Source of the DNA: an uncultured PS1 clade bacterium
Lineage (GTDB): Bacteria > Pseudomonadota > Alphaproteobacteria > MED-G09
Assembly: GCA_902537725.1 (NCBI GenBank)
Contig: CACBCD010000004.1
Location: 1 to 64,000 of the forward strand
DNA length: 64,000 bases
Reading direction: 5' to 3'
Shown: positions 17,442-26,340 of the stretch, in pieces
Numbering within the stretch: the stretch's first letter is position 1
Layout: the number at the start of each line of letters is the position of its first letter
Made by a program: the position numbers and the translations under genes
The notes under the pieces: generated by a model
Database searches by the model: none
What the model was told of the DNA's origin: nothing
The model's input: the letters and a program-made list of their open reading frames with translations, nothing else

Positions 17442-18599
17442 ATGTCAGAATTATCTCAATCACAAAATATAATAACACCTAAAAATCAAATAGCATTAAT
17501 AGGCATTCTTTTATGTGCATTTTCAGCACCTTTAATAATGCCTTTAAATATCATAGCTATAGCTCAAAGGTTTGTTAATGCAACTAATGGTCAAATAGGA
17601 ACAATTGCAACTTTTGAAGCTCTAAGTATTTCAGTTGCTTCAATTATTTTATCAAGAATAGTAAATAGGCTTGATAGAAAAAAGATTTTTATTGCATCTG
17701 CAATTTTTGTTATTATAGGAAATATTTTAACTATTTTGGCTACTTCTTTAAATTTTGTAATTTTAGCTAGAATTGTTTCCGGTTTAGGTTCTGGCGCAAT
17801 TGTAGCAACAGTTGTTGCAACAATTGCAAGAGGCTCTAATGCACAGATGACTTTTGCTTTTTTGAATTCAGGTGTTGGAGTTATGGGAGTTTTACTTCCT
17901 TTCTGTCTTCCAATAATTATTTCATCAAGTGGAATGAACGGAGCTTACTCATTTCATTTATTTATTTCCTTATTTGTTTTTCTTTTTATTTCTTTCTTAT
18001 CTCTTTCCAATGCCTCAGAAGCAGAACAAAATATAACAAATTCTTATAAAGGTTACGCAGGTTGGGCATCTATGATTGGAACTTCTCTAATTTTTTTAGG
18101 ACATGCTGGTATTTTTGCCTTTTCTGCTAGGATAGGAGCTTCTTTAGATATTTCTGTTGTACAGGTGGGGTATGTCTTTATGGCCGGAGGAGTTTTAACT
18201 ATTTTTGGCCCCTTGCTTGCTGGTTTCATTGGTCAAAGATTTGGTAGTTTTTTACCCTGTCTTTTTTTAATAATTATTCTTTTAGTTAGTGGTGTAATTT
18301 TAGCTAATGTAAAATCAGTCCTAATATTTTTTATTGTAGTCCCTCTTTGTGGAATGATACCGATGATACTAACACCTTTTTTTCTGGGGGGAATTGCAAA
18401 GTTAGATCCAAGTGGAAGTTTAGCTGCAGCTCATCCTGCTTTTTCGACAATGGGTGGTGCCGCGGGACCGGTTGTTATGGGTTACGCTATTGATATGGCT
18501 GGCTTCCCTTCAATTGGTTGGGTTTTAATTGTTATGGTAATAGTTGGTACACCTCTTATATCACTGGGTCTAATAGAGGCTGACAGAATTAAAACTTAA
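17442..18599 (+). CDS. MFS transporter (DHA1-like)
   Basis: About 385 residues from the ATG at 17442, which has the ribosome site GCGGGAAG; the GTG at 17409 adds 11 residues. Twelve hydrophobic segments are apparent. The cytoplasmic loop between helices 2 and 3 carries SRIVNRLDRKKIFIAS, the MFS motif A region, and helix 4 has ARIVSGLGSGAIVATVVA. The sequence fits drug/metabolite antiporters of the major facilitator superfamily. It stands alone on the plus strand, about 65 bases before the AhpD-like gene, and its substrate is unknown. Confidence 0.85.
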   Translation: MSELSQSQNIITPKNQIALIGILLCAFSAPLIMPLNIIAIAQRFVNATNGQIGTIATFEALSISVASIILSRIVNRLDRKKIFIASAIFVIIGNILTILATSLNFVILARIVSGLGSGAIVATVVATIARGSNAQMTFAFLNSGVGVMGVLLPFCLPIIISSSGMNGAYSFHLFISLFVFLFISFLSLSNASEAEQNITNSYKGYAGWASMIGTSLIFLGHAGIFAFSARIGASLDISVVQVGYVFMAGGVLTIFGPLLAGFIGQRFGSFLPCLFLIIILLVSGVILANVKSVLIFFIVVPLCGMIPMILTPFFLGGIAKLDPSGSLAAAHPAFSTMGGAAGPVVMGYAIDMAGFPSIGWVLIVMVIVGTPLISLGLIEADRIKT

Positions 18600-18664
18600 T
18601 AAATTTATTTGATTGAATTATTTTCGAAAATAATGTGGAATGAATTCATGAATTGGAGGTTTTC

Positions 18665-19258
18665 ATGTCACGTATTAAAAAACTAGAACTAGATGATTGG
18701 GATAAAGAGTTGAGAGAAATGACTGCGGCTGATAGCGGCACACCTCTTGAGCAAGGTGCAATGAGAATGTTTGCTCATACTCCAGAAATTTCAAAAGGAC
18801 TTACTGCTTTCGCTGGATCATTAAAACAGAATAGGTCACTCCCTGATAGACTAGTAGAATTGGTGAGACTAAGAGTAGCTTTTCATAATCAATGTAGGAG
18901 CTGTATGGCTATACGTTATAAAGATGGTCAAGAAGATGGCATAACGGAGGATTTAGTTTGCTCACTTGAGAAACCAATGGAAGCAGAAAATTTATCCGAT
19001 GCTGAAAAAGCGGCAATTCATTACGGTGAATTATTTGCTACAGATCATTTAGCAATTAACGACGAGGTTTATGATAATTTAAGAAAATATTTCAGTGAGT
19101 CTGAAATTGTAGAATTGTCTATGACAGTGGCCTTTTTTGTAGGCTTTGGAAGACTTGCAGCCAGTTATCATATGGTTGAAGAATTACCCGAATCTTTTCA
19201 AGCCAATGAAGAGGAAACGCTAACCCCATGGGGAAATGAATCTATAATTGTTAGATAG
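18665..19258 (+). CDS. Carboxymuconolactone decarboxylase / AhpD-like protein
   Basis: About 197 residues from the ATG at 18665, set by a strong GGAGGT ribosome site four bases upstream; the TTG at 18653 lies before that site. The CMD-fold core has FHNQCRSCMAIRYKDG, a redox CxxC pair like AhpD, at about residues 75-90. Proteins of this fold reduce peroxiredoxin AhpC or act as small-molecule decarboxylases. No ahpC is adjacent. A SnoaL-like gene follows 35 bases later, so both may belong to one accessory catabolic transcript. The physiological substrate is not known. Confidence 0.82.
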   Translation: MSRIKKLELDDWDKELREMTAADSGTPLEQGAMRMFAHTPEISKGLTAFAGSLKQNRSLPDRLVELVRLRVAFHNQCRSCMAIRYKDGQEDGITEDLVCSLEKPMEAENLSDAEKAAIHYGELFATDHLAINDEVYDNLRKYFSESEIVELSMTVAFFVGFGRLAASYHMVEELPESFQANEEETLTPWGNESIIVR

Positions 19259-19293
19259 TAATATTTCAAATTAAGAATTGATGGGAGCATAGT

Positions 19294-19803
19294 ATGGTTA
19301 GAATAAAAAATATTGAAGATCTTTTAGCTGAACAAGCAGTTAGAAAAGCTGCAACTTGTTATTCAAGAGGAGTTGATAGATCAGATTTAGATCTCTTAAA
19401 ATCTGCTTTTCACGATGATGCTGAAGTAAAGTACGGAAGTTATGATGGGCATTATGCTGAGTTTTGTAAAATTGTTATCGATGGTCAAGCTGACATGGAT
19501 TATACAACTCATACGGTAGTAAATGAGTATTATGATATAGATGCCTCAGGTAAAAAAGGCACCGGTGAAATATATGTTCTTGCTTTTATGGCAACAGGTG
19601 GTTCTGAATACTTAGTTGCTGGAAGATATATTGACAATTATGAATGTCGTGATGGAGATTGGAGAATATCCTCAAGACAATATATCTTTGACTGGAGCAG
19701 AACAGGTAATGATGCCAATAATGATCCAAATGGATTATTTGCAGCCTTAACCTACAGAGGTAAACACACTATGGACGACATTTCATATGAAACTTTAGAT
19801 TAG
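19294..19803 (+). CDS. SnoaL-like / NTF2-fold protein
   Basis: A 169-residue protein with the SnoaL-like (ring-hydroxylating-beta/NTF2) pattern: IEDLLAEQAVRKAATCYSRGVDRSDLDLL, FHDDAEVKYG, TTHTVVNEYYDIDASGKKGTGEIYVLA, and a YIDNYECRDGDWRISSRQYIFDWS end. These small cone-shaped barrels act as isomerases, dehydratases or lyases on steroid- or polyketide-like compounds. The neighbours (AhpD-like, SDR, epoxide hydrolase) make a role in degrading a cyclic or xenobiotic compound plausible. GGGAG lies before the ATG. The end faces the convergent SDR with 3 bases between. Confidence 0.78.
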   Translation: MVRIKNIEDLLAEQAVRKAATCYSRGVDRSDLDLLKSAFHDDAEVKYGSYDGHYAEFCKIVIDGQADMDYTTHTVVNEYYDIDASGKKGTGEIYVLAFMATGGSEYLVAGRYIDNYECRDGDWRISSRQYIFDWSRTGNDANNDPNGLFAALTYRGKHTMDDISYETLD

Positions 19804-19806
19804 TAT

Positions 19807-20571
19807 TTACTTAGCTGTTAATCCAGCGTCGACTGTATATTCACTACCTGTAACATAAACGGACTCATCTGAAGCCAAGAATAATGCGCAATTAGCTATA
19901 TCTTCTGCTGTTCCCATTCTTTTTAAAGGAATGGCATCTGTTAACGCATTTATATCTCTACCTCTTTCAGCGATTACTTTAGGATCATTCATATTTGTTG
20001 CCATAAACCCTGGATGTATTGAATTACAGCGAACATTAAAATCACCATATTCAACAGCAATATTTTTGGTTAATAAACGTACACCACCCTTACTCGCATT
20101 ATAAGCTGAACAATTTGATAGACCAACAAGACCAGCTATGGATGAGATATTTATTATAGAACCACTTTTTTGTTTACGCATATCTGGTAGAAAAGTTTTA
20201 CAACCCAGAAATACAGACTTTAAATTAACATCAATGGTTTTATCCCATTCTTCCGCTGAAGTTTCTTCTAAAGGTTTTATAATTGCTATTCCAGCATTAT
20301 TAACAAGAATATCAATTTTATTATATTTTCCTAGGGTTTGATTTCTAACTTCCTCCCAATCTTCAGAAGAGGTAACATCTTGTTTAATAAAAAAGGCTTC
20401 GCCACTTGAATTTAGAATTTCTTCTTCAACTTTTTTACCACCTTCGGTATCAATATCTGTAAGAACTACTTTTGCGCCCTCTCGAGCAAAAGCGATAGAC
20501 ATCGCTCTGCCTAAACTAGGGTTGGAAGCTCCACCTGTAACCACTGCAACCTTATTATCCAATCTTCCCAT
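19807..20571 (-). CDS. SDR family NAD(P)-dependent oxidoreductase
   Basis: A 254-residue classical SDR. The cofactor motif is TGGASNPSLGRAM (residues 12-24), a slightly expanded form of TGxxxGxG. DID after the second strand favours NAD. NNAG and the catalytic Ser, Tyr and Lys are present in INISSIAGLVGLSNCSAYNASKGG. The C-terminal DESVYVTGSEYTVDAGLTAK is typical of cyclopentanol/3-ketoacyl type members. It lies 9 bases after the epoxide hydrolase on the same strand, so diol or alcohol products of that enzyme are candidate substrates; this is inference. Confidence 0.87.
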   Translation of the reverse strand: MGRLDNKVAVVTGGASNPSLGRAMSIAFAREGAKVVLTDIDTEGGKKVEEEILNSSGEAFFIKQDVTSSEDWEEVRNQTLGKYNKIDILVNNAGIAIIKPLEETSAEEWDKTIDVNLKSVFLGCKTFLPDMRKQKSGSIINISSIAGLVGLSNCSAYNASKGGVRLLTKNIAVEYGDFNVRCNSIHPGFMATNMNDPKVIAERGRDINALTDAIPLKRMGTAEDIANCALFLASDESVYVTGSEYTVDAGLTAK

Positions 20572-20580
20572 GATACTTCC

Positions 20581-21765
20581 TCATATTAAACTTCTGTATG
20601 GATTAAAAAATTTTCGTATTTCATCTATTAAAACCTCTGGCTCTTCCATAGGAGCAAAATGTCCTCCGGATGATTTAACATTCCAGTATTTAATATTATG
20701 CTCTTTTTCCATCCACTTCCTTGGACGAAATATCACATCCCCTTCAAATATTGTAAACCCTGTAATACTTTCAACCATTGGATGTCTATCATGTGATGGT
20801 TTCCATATATTATGTATTGCTTCATAATAATATCTTGCTGAGGTACCAAAGCTTTCGCTTAACCAATAAATCATTGCTGTATTAATCAGGTCGTCCTTGG
20901 AGAAACGGCTTTCAATATCTCCATTGCAATCACTCCATGCGCGTCTTTTTTCTATTAGCCATGCTAGTAAACCTATTGGTGAGTCATTTAGTCCATAAGC
21001 TAGAGTCTGAGGCCTAGATGCTTGAATTTGAAAATAACCATTACCCTCCGTAACAAAGTTCATATTTTTTTCATGCCATTTTTTTTCACTTTCACTATAA
21101 AAACTTATATCAGGATGAGGATTTGTAACAAAATCAATTGGGACAGCCATATGTGTATGTATTGCTGGAACTATTTCAGAATATTTATGACCCAATTGAA
21201 GCGTCACTGCCGCTCCCCAGTCACCACCATGTGCAAAAAATTTCTCATAGCCTAAAATATTCGTCATAAGTTTGATCCAAATATCAGAGGTTTTCCAAAA
21301 ATTTATACCTGTTTCTTTTAATGGTGTTGAAAAACCATACCCTGGAAGTGATGGTATAATAACATCAAATGAGTCTGATGCATTACCGCCATACTTTTCC
21401 GGATGAGAAAGTGGTTCAATGATTTTCTTATAATCCCAGAAAGTCCATGGCCAGCCATGGGTTAGAATTAATGGTTTTGAATTTTCGCTAGATCCTCTCT
21501 CATATATAAAGTGTATAGGGATATTGTCTATTTCGATTTTGTAGTGTGAGAATTTATTTATTTCTTTTTCTTGTTTCTTCCAGTCATAGTTGTTTGACCA
21601 ATATTCAATTAAATCTTTTAGATAAGTTTCTTCGGTACCGTATTTCCATTCTTTATTCCCAAAATCATTTACTATTCTTGATTTTCTAACTCGATACAAG
21701 ATATCGTCAAGAATAGATTTCTCAATACTTAAATTAAAAGAATAATTTGCGATATTTTTAAGCAT
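20581..21765 (-). CDS. Epoxide hydrolase (EHN domain plus alpha/beta hydrolase)
   Basis: A 394-residue protein of the microsomal epoxide hydrolase type. The N-terminal EHN domain (about residues 8-115, with the YWSNNYDWKKQEKEIN block) precedes an alpha/beta hydrolase fold. HGWPWTFWDYKKII provides the oxyanion HGWP motif, HGGDWGAAVTLQLG holds the nucleophilic Asp, and the catalytic His is in SSGGHFAPMEEPEVL. It would hydrolyse epoxides to diols through a covalent ester intermediate, in the cytoplasm. It is co-oriented with the SDR downstream. The substrate is unknown. Confidence 0.9.
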   Translation of the reverse strand: MLKNIANYSFNLSIEKSILDDILYRVRKSRIVNDFGNKEWKYGTEETYLKDLIEYWSNNYDWKKQEKEINKFSHYKIEIDNIPIHFIYERGSSENSKPLILTHGWPWTFWDYKKIIEPLSHPEKYGGNASDSFDVIIPSLPGYGFSTPLKETGINFWKTSDIWIKLMTNILGYEKFFAHGGDWGAAVTLQLGHKYSEIVPAIHTHMAVPIDFVTNPHPDISFYSESEKKWHEKNMNFVTEGNGYFQIQASRPQTLAYGLNDSPIGLLAWLIEKRRAWSDCNGDIESRFSKDDLINTAMIYWLSESFGTSARYYYEAIHNIWKPSHDRHPMVESITGFTIFEGDVIFRPRKWMEKEHNIKYWNVKSSGGHFAPMEEPEVLIDEIRKFFNPYRSLI

Positions 21766-21855
21766 AAAAGATTCCTTTTTTTTAAAAAGATATTGATTTC
21801 TTAATATATAAACTTACTGTCATATTATACAACATAATGAATATTGAGGAATAAT

Positions 21856-22797
21856 TTGTTAATACGCATAACCTTTCTTTTATCTATTTTTATTTTTCCA
21901 TTATTTGTAAATTCTTCAATCAATCCTGAAGTTGATCAAAAATGGAAAAATGAAATTAATATTTTAAGAATTGGACTTTTAGGTGGAGAAAATGAAGCAG
22001 ATAGAGTTAAAAATTATGAGTGTTGGAGGTTATATTTAGAAGATAATCTAAAAATACCTGTTAAATTTTTTCCGGCATCTGATTATGCAGGTGTAATTCA
22101 TGGTCTATTAGGAGGCTTCTTGGATTATGCAAGTATTGGTGCATCAGGTTATGCAGCTATTGTCATTGAAAACCCTGATATTATTGAACCAATATTAACA
22201 GTTAAAGAAAATGACGGTTCTATAGGCTATAAAGCTGCAATGTACGTAAAAAAAGAATCTAGAATTTTTTCACTAGAAGATATGAAAGAAAAGTCAATTG
22301 CGTGGTCAGATCCAAATTCTACTTCAGGTTTTCTTGTGCCTAATCATGAATTTATAAAAAAAGGCATTATTATTGACGAATTTTTTAGCTTTACTGGTTT
22401 TGCTGGGGGACATGAACAGGCAGTTATAGCTGTTTTAAACAATCAGTATGACGCTGGAGTAACTTGGGTTTCAGGTATTGGTGAGGCTTCTGATGGTTAT
22501 ACCAGAGGGGTTTTAAAAAATATGTCAAATAAAGGCCTTATTGACTTAAATGAAATTAGAGTTATCTGGCTTTCAGATATCATAATTAATGGACCGCATG
22601 TTATACAAAAGTCACTACCTAAGGATTTTAAGAGTGAAATTACTCGTTTAAATCTTGCCTTATATGAAAAAAATCTCTCTTGTTATAATCAAATTACCAA
22701 TGGCGATAGTTTAGGTTTTGTTGAGGTTGATGAAAGTGATTATCAAAATATAATAATGATGAGAAAAAATATAAAAAATCAAAGAAGAGCAAGATAG
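21856..22797 (+). CDS. phnD: PhnD-like phosphate/phosphonate ABC substrate-binding protein
   Basis: A periplasmic binding protein of about 313 residues with an N-terminal signal peptide (LIRITFLLSIFIFPLFVNSS). The likely start is the TTG at 21856, which has GAGGA just upstream; the TTG at 21844 precedes that site. Family blocks: LRIGLLGGENEADRVKNYE, the ligand-loop-like DYASIGASGYAAIV, AWSDPNSTSGFLVPNHEF. PhnD members bind phosphonates, phosphite or related anions. No permease or ATPase gene is next to it; a tyrosine phosphatase follows 56 bases later. It is either an orphan sharing a remote transporter or a binding protein with another role. Confidence 0.82.
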   Translation: MLIRITFLLSIFIFPLFVNSSINPEVDQKWKNEINILRIGLLGGENEADRVKNYECWRLYLEDNLKIPVKFFPASDYAGVIHGLLGGFLDYASIGASGYAAIVIENPDIIEPILTVKENDGSIGYKAAMYVKKESRIFSLEDMKEKSIAWSDPNSTSGFLVPNHEFIKKGIIIDEFFSFTGFAGGHEQAVIAVLNNQYDAGVTWVSGIGEASDGYTRGVLKNMSNKGLIDLNEIRVIWLSDIIINGPHVIQKSLPKDFKSEITRLNLALYEKNLSCYNQITNGDSLGFVEVDESDYQNIIMMRKNIKNQRRAR

Positions 22798-22853
22798 TTC
22801 ATTGTATTAACTTATTTTTATAGAAATAAAAATTACCAATTTGGGGTGCCGTT

Positions 22854-23756
22854 ATGAATTTTTTCAAATATTTAGTTATTGTCCTTACTATAGCTGTAGT
22901 TTCTGTCTTTTGGTTCAATAATAAAGAGCCTCTCTCTTTTGAGAGACCTATTCCATTAAAATTTTCTGAAAATTTAAGAGAAGATTATAGAAAGCTTCCG
23001 TTCACAGGTGCTCATAATTTTAGAGATTTGGGAGGTTATAAAACAGAGGACGGAAGAACTGTTAAATGGGGAAAAATTTATCGATCCGATAACCTTCATT
23101 CCTTAACCGATGAAGATCTAAAATATATGAAAAGATTAAATATTAAATCAGTAGTAGATTTTCGTTCTTTAGAAGAAAGAGAAAGTGAGCCTGATAGACT
23201 TAACCCAGATATGACGCAAGTACTTCTTCCTATAAATTTTCAACCAAAAGAACTAGATGATGATTCTATAAAAAATATCATTAAAGATATAACTTTTGGA
23301 GACTTAGACTCAAGTAATTTATTAAGGGACTTTAATATTATAATTGTTAAAGAATTTGCAGAAGAATATAAAAATTTTTTTAGACATATTATAGAAAATA
23401 ATGCCGAACCTCTTGTTTTTCATTGCACTGCCGGAAAAGATAGAGCTGGTTTTGCGAGTGCTATGATACTAACTATACTCGGCGTTCCAAGAGAAAAAGT
23501 TATTGAAGATTATTTGCTAACAAACACATATGTTAAAGATCATGTTGATGATAAAATGTTAGAAATTGAATTAAAAACTTTTTTTCGAGCTGATACTGAT
23601 AATCTCCGTAAAATTAATTTAGTTGAGGAAAGATATATACAAGCTGCCTTTGACACGATTGATAGTAAATGGGGAGGAATGGATCGTTATATTTCTGAAG
23701 CTTTAAATTTAAACGAAGAAGATATCTTAAAACTTAAAGATTTTTATCTTGAATAA
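22854..23756 (+). CDS. Tyrosine-protein phosphatase (Y_phosphatase3 family), membrane-anchored or exported
   Basis: A 300-residue protein that starts with a hydrophobic segment (YLVIVLTIAVVSVFWF), either an uncleaved anchor or a signal peptide. The phosphatase domain begins with NFRDLGGYKTEDGRTVKWGKIYRSDNLHSL and has the active-site loop HCTAGKDRAGF, the CX5R signature. Members include bacterial tyrosine/phosphoinositide phosphatases. The extracytoplasmic position after a PhnD-like gene suggests phosphate release from phosphorylated compounds outside the membrane, but that link is inferred only from gene order. GGGGTGCCGTT precedes the ATG. Confidence 0.83.
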   Translation: MNFFKYLVIVLTIAVVSVFWFNNKEPLSFERPIPLKFSENLREDYRKLPFTGAHNFRDLGGYKTEDGRTVKWGKIYRSDNLHSLTDEDLKYMKRLNIKSVVDFRSLEERESEPDRLNPDMTQVLLPINFQPKELDDDSIKNIIKDITFGDLDSSNLLRDFNIIIVKEFAEEYKNFFRHIIENNAEPLVFHCTAGKDRAGFASAMILTILGVPREKVIEDYLLTNTYVKDHVDDKMLEIELKTFFRADTDNLRKINLVEERYIQAAFDTIDSKWGGMDRYISEALNLNEEDILKLKDFYLE

Positions 23757-23837
23757 ATATTAGCTTTTTATCTTTAAATTATTTCTTAAATAACTATTTT
23801 ATTAGTTTATTAAATTATTGTTAAAGATAGGAACAGT

Positions 23838-24443
23838 ATGCCAAGAGAAATTCCAAAAGATCATCCTTCTTTGGATTTAAAAAAAAGTTTAGAATTTGTA
23901 TTTTCTAACCTTGAGAAAGGTGTGACCGAGCGCGGTCATCATTTTCATCTTTTAGTTCTTGGAACAATAGATAAAGATAATAAACCTCAAAATAGAAATG
24001 TTGTTTTAAGAAAAGTTGATATAGCTAATTCATTAATTCGATTTCATACTGATATAAGATCTAATAAAATAATAGACATTAAGAATAACAGTTCCATCTC
24101 ATTATTGGGTTATGACAAGGCTAATAAACTTCAGATTAGATTGACTGCAAATGCAATTATTGAAGAATCTAAAGAAGTACTATCCGATGTTTGGACTAAA
24201 ATGTATCCTATGAGTAGAGAATGCTATCGAGTTAAAGATGCGCCTGGAAAAGTTGTTGCTTCCAGAGAGGAAGTACATTTTGAAGATGAAGGGGACGATA
24301 AACTTAATGGGTTTGAAAATTTTGTAATAATTAATTGTCATATTAATTCTATTGAGACACTTTTTTTGCATTCAGCAGGTCATATAAGAGCAAAATATAT
24401 ATATGAAAATGGAGCATTTCACGGGGAATGGCTGGTTCCTTAA
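23838..24443 (+). CDS. Pyridoxamine 5'-phosphate oxidase-like flavoprotein
   Basis: A 201-residue split-barrel flavin-binding protein. The N-terminal block HFHLLVLGTIDKDNKPQNRNVVLRKVD matches PNPOx-like FMN binding, followed by FHTDIRSNKI and SLLGYDKANKLQIRL. It lacks the full C-terminal dimerisation domain of true PdxH, so a general FMN or heme-related reductase role is likelier than PLP synthesis. The start is supported by GGAACAGT. The module-bearing serine hydrolase begins at the base after its stop, implying translational coupling. Confidence 0.82.
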   Translation: MPREIPKDHPSLDLKKSLEFVFSNLEKGVTERGHHFHLLVLGTIDKDNKPQNRNVVLRKVDIANSLIRFHTDIRSNKIIDIKNNSSISLLGYDKANKLQIRLTANAIIEESKEVLSDVWTKMYPMSRECYRVKDAPGKVVASREEVHFEDEGDDKLNGFENFVIINCHINSIETLFLHSAGHIRAKYIYENGAFHGEWLVP

Positions 24444-25916
24444 ATGACCATAAATTATAGTTCAGATAATGATATAATAATTCCCACTCAACACAATACC
24501 ACCTATAGGGGCCTTGCAGGAGATGATATCTATATTATTACTAGAGCAATAAGTGATGGAGCGAAGATTAATATTGTAGATACGGAAGGAACAAATATCA
24601 TCCAATTAACTGAGGGATTATCAATATCATCAAGTAAATTTGCTTCCACAGCATTCCAAATAATTTTATCAAATAACGCAGAGATAACAATTAGCTCTTC
24701 ACATAAGAATCTCTATGAAATAGGAGGAAATGCTACAACTGGATTGATAGTTGATCAAGATAGCTATGAAGACTTTATAAACCATTTTGGAATTAACTCT
24801 CTCCCATCCATCAAATCTATAAAAGGGTTAACCAATCTCATTATTGAAGATGAAAAGTTGGTCACAAACAATAAAATTTTTTTATGGGAGATAAAGAATC
24901 CTGAAAGTATAGGTTTAGACACCAATGAAGTTAATGATTTAATGGATTTTGTAAAAAGTGAAGGAAGTAATACTCAAGCTGCTATCTTGATAAGAGGATC
25001 TAGTATCATAGCTGAGTATTATGCTGATAACTTTGATAAGAACAGTATAGTAACAAGCTGGTCAGTTGCTAAAAGTTTTACATCAACTTTAATTGGTATA
25101 GCAATTGATGAAGGTTATATTAATTCTATTGAGGATCCTATTACGAACTATTTACCAGAGTGGAAAAATCAGGATCAAGATAAGATTTTATTAAAACATT
25201 TACTGTCTATGAGATCTGGAATGGAGGATCATGGTTTTGTTTATGTTGTACCTGACATGGTAAGTCACTCATTGGATAGAGATATCATAAGACCTCCTGG
25301 AGTAGCATTCCGATATTCAAATGAAGACTCAATGCTTCTTGGCGAGATAATACAAAATGCTACTGGTATGTCTTTTCAGGAATATGCTGATAAAAAAGTT
25401 TTTAATTTAATAGGTATTGACGAGACTTGGTGGACTGATCAAGAGGGTAATACAATTTCATATGCAAGTATTGATATGACCCCTAGAGAGTTTGCAAAGT
25501 TTGGACTTATGATTGCACAAGAGGGAAGTTGGCAAGGTCAACAAATTGTTTCTTCTAATTGGGTTGAGTTAGCAACTTCTAAATACGATGATTTAATGTC
25601 TTATGGTTTTCAATGGTGGACAAGTGAAACTGAGGAAATTGATTATCCATTTTTTTCGGCTAGAGGTTTAGACGGTCAGTTAATTTATATATGGCCAGAA
25701 ACAGACTTAGTTTTTGTGAGATTTACTACTTATAAAAAAATAGGTGATCAAGATTCTTCTGTTGTTAGAGTTAATTCAGTAGGCGGTCTTGAAGCTTCAT
25801 ATCAGCAAACTGAAACGGGTAATTTAAATACTACTAAACTAGAGGAATTACTTTATGATGTTGGCGATAATTTAATAATGGCATCAGATTTTATTTCTGT
25901 TAACGATTTTGGGTAA
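24444..25916 (+). CDS. Serine hydrolase (beta-lactamase family) with the RTX-like N-terminal module
   Basis: A 490-residue protein in two parts. Residues 1-118 repeat the module of the cupredoxin protein at 11497: SSDNDIIIPT, TTYRGLAGDDIYII, VDTEGTNIIQL, YEIGGNATTG. Residues about 150-470 are a class C beta-lactamase-like (PF00144) hydrolase with the SxxK motif in TSWSVAKSFTST, the second motif YSNEDS, and a C-terminal RGLDGQLIYIW strand in place of the KTG triad. Such enzymes are esterases, D-aminopeptidases or amide hydrolases. No signal peptide is seen. It starts with no gap after the preceding gene. Extracellular location by the module is inference. Confidence 0.82.
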   Translation: MTINYSSDNDIIIPTQHNTTYRGLAGDDIYIITRAISDGAKINIVDTEGTNIIQLTEGLSISSSKFASTAFQIILSNNAEITISSSHKNLYEIGGNATTGLIVDQDSYEDFINHFGINSLPSIKSIKGLTNLIIEDEKLVTNNKIFLWEIKNPESIGLDTNEVNDLMDFVKSEGSNTQAAILIRGSSIIAEYYADNFDKNSIVTSWSVAKSFTSTLIGIAIDEGYINSIEDPITNYLPEWKNQDQDKILLKHLLSMRSGMEDHGFVYVVPDMVSHSLDRDIIRPPGVAFRYSNEDSMLLGEIIQNATGMSFQEYADKKVFNLIGIDETWWTDQEGNTISYASIDMTPREFAKFGLMIAQEGSWQGQQIVSSNWVELATSKYDDLMSYGFQWWTSETEEIDYPFFSARGLDGQLIYIWPETDLVFVRFTTYKKIGDQDSSVVRVNSVGGLEASYQQTETGNLNTTKLEELLYDVGDNLIMASDFISVNDFG

Positions 25917-25920
25917 AGAA

Positions 25921-26340
25921 ATGGATATTGCAAGAAGAACGGAATATATGCGCGGAGAACCCCTTTTTCAAGGAATGGGGTTTAGTAAAATTTTAGAATT
26001 TAATAGAGAAAATCAATCAGTAAAAATTGAGTATATTGCTGAGACTCGTCATTGTCACTCTGGTAATATTGTCCAGGGCGGTTATGTGACTGGTTGGATT
26101 GATTCTGCTATGGCGCATAGTGTTATGATTCCTACAGATTTTAAATTTAGTCCTTTAACATTGGAGTTAAAAATAACTTTCTTAAAATCAGCTAATCCTG
26201 GAATTGTAATAGCTGCGGCAAAAGTTATTAAGCTAGGCAAGTCAATAGCTTTTGTTGAAGGTACTCTTTCTGGTTCAAATGGTGATTTAATTGCGAAAGG
26301 AACATCAACAAATAAACTTGTTCCAATGCCTAAACAGTAG
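25921..26340 (+). CDS. PaaI family hotdog-fold thioesterase
   Basis: About 139 residues from the ATG at 25921, 4 bases after the serine hydrolase stop; the TTG in the track would overlap that gene. The hotdog domain shows HCHSGNIVQGGYVTGWIDSAMAHSVM, with the His-Ser-Gly...Gly-Gly pattern and catalytic Asp/Gln region of the PaaI type, and a C-terminal strand KLGKSIAFVEGTLSG. It would hydrolyse acyl- or aryl-CoA thioesters. It is convergent with pssA with no intergenic base. The substrate is not predictable. Confidence 0.85.
   Translation: MDIARRTEYMRGEPLFQGMGFSKILEFNRENQSVKIEYIAETRHCHSGNIVQGGYVTGWIDSAMAHSVMIPTDFKFSPLTLELKITFLKSANPGIVIAAAKVIKLGKSIAFVEGTLSGSNGDLIAKGTSTNKLVPMPKQ

Noticed and set aside
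24444-25916. Antibiotic-resistance beta-lactamase
   Set aside because: It lacks the class C KTG triad and carries an unrelated N-terminal module; an esterase or amidase-type serine hydrolase is likelier.
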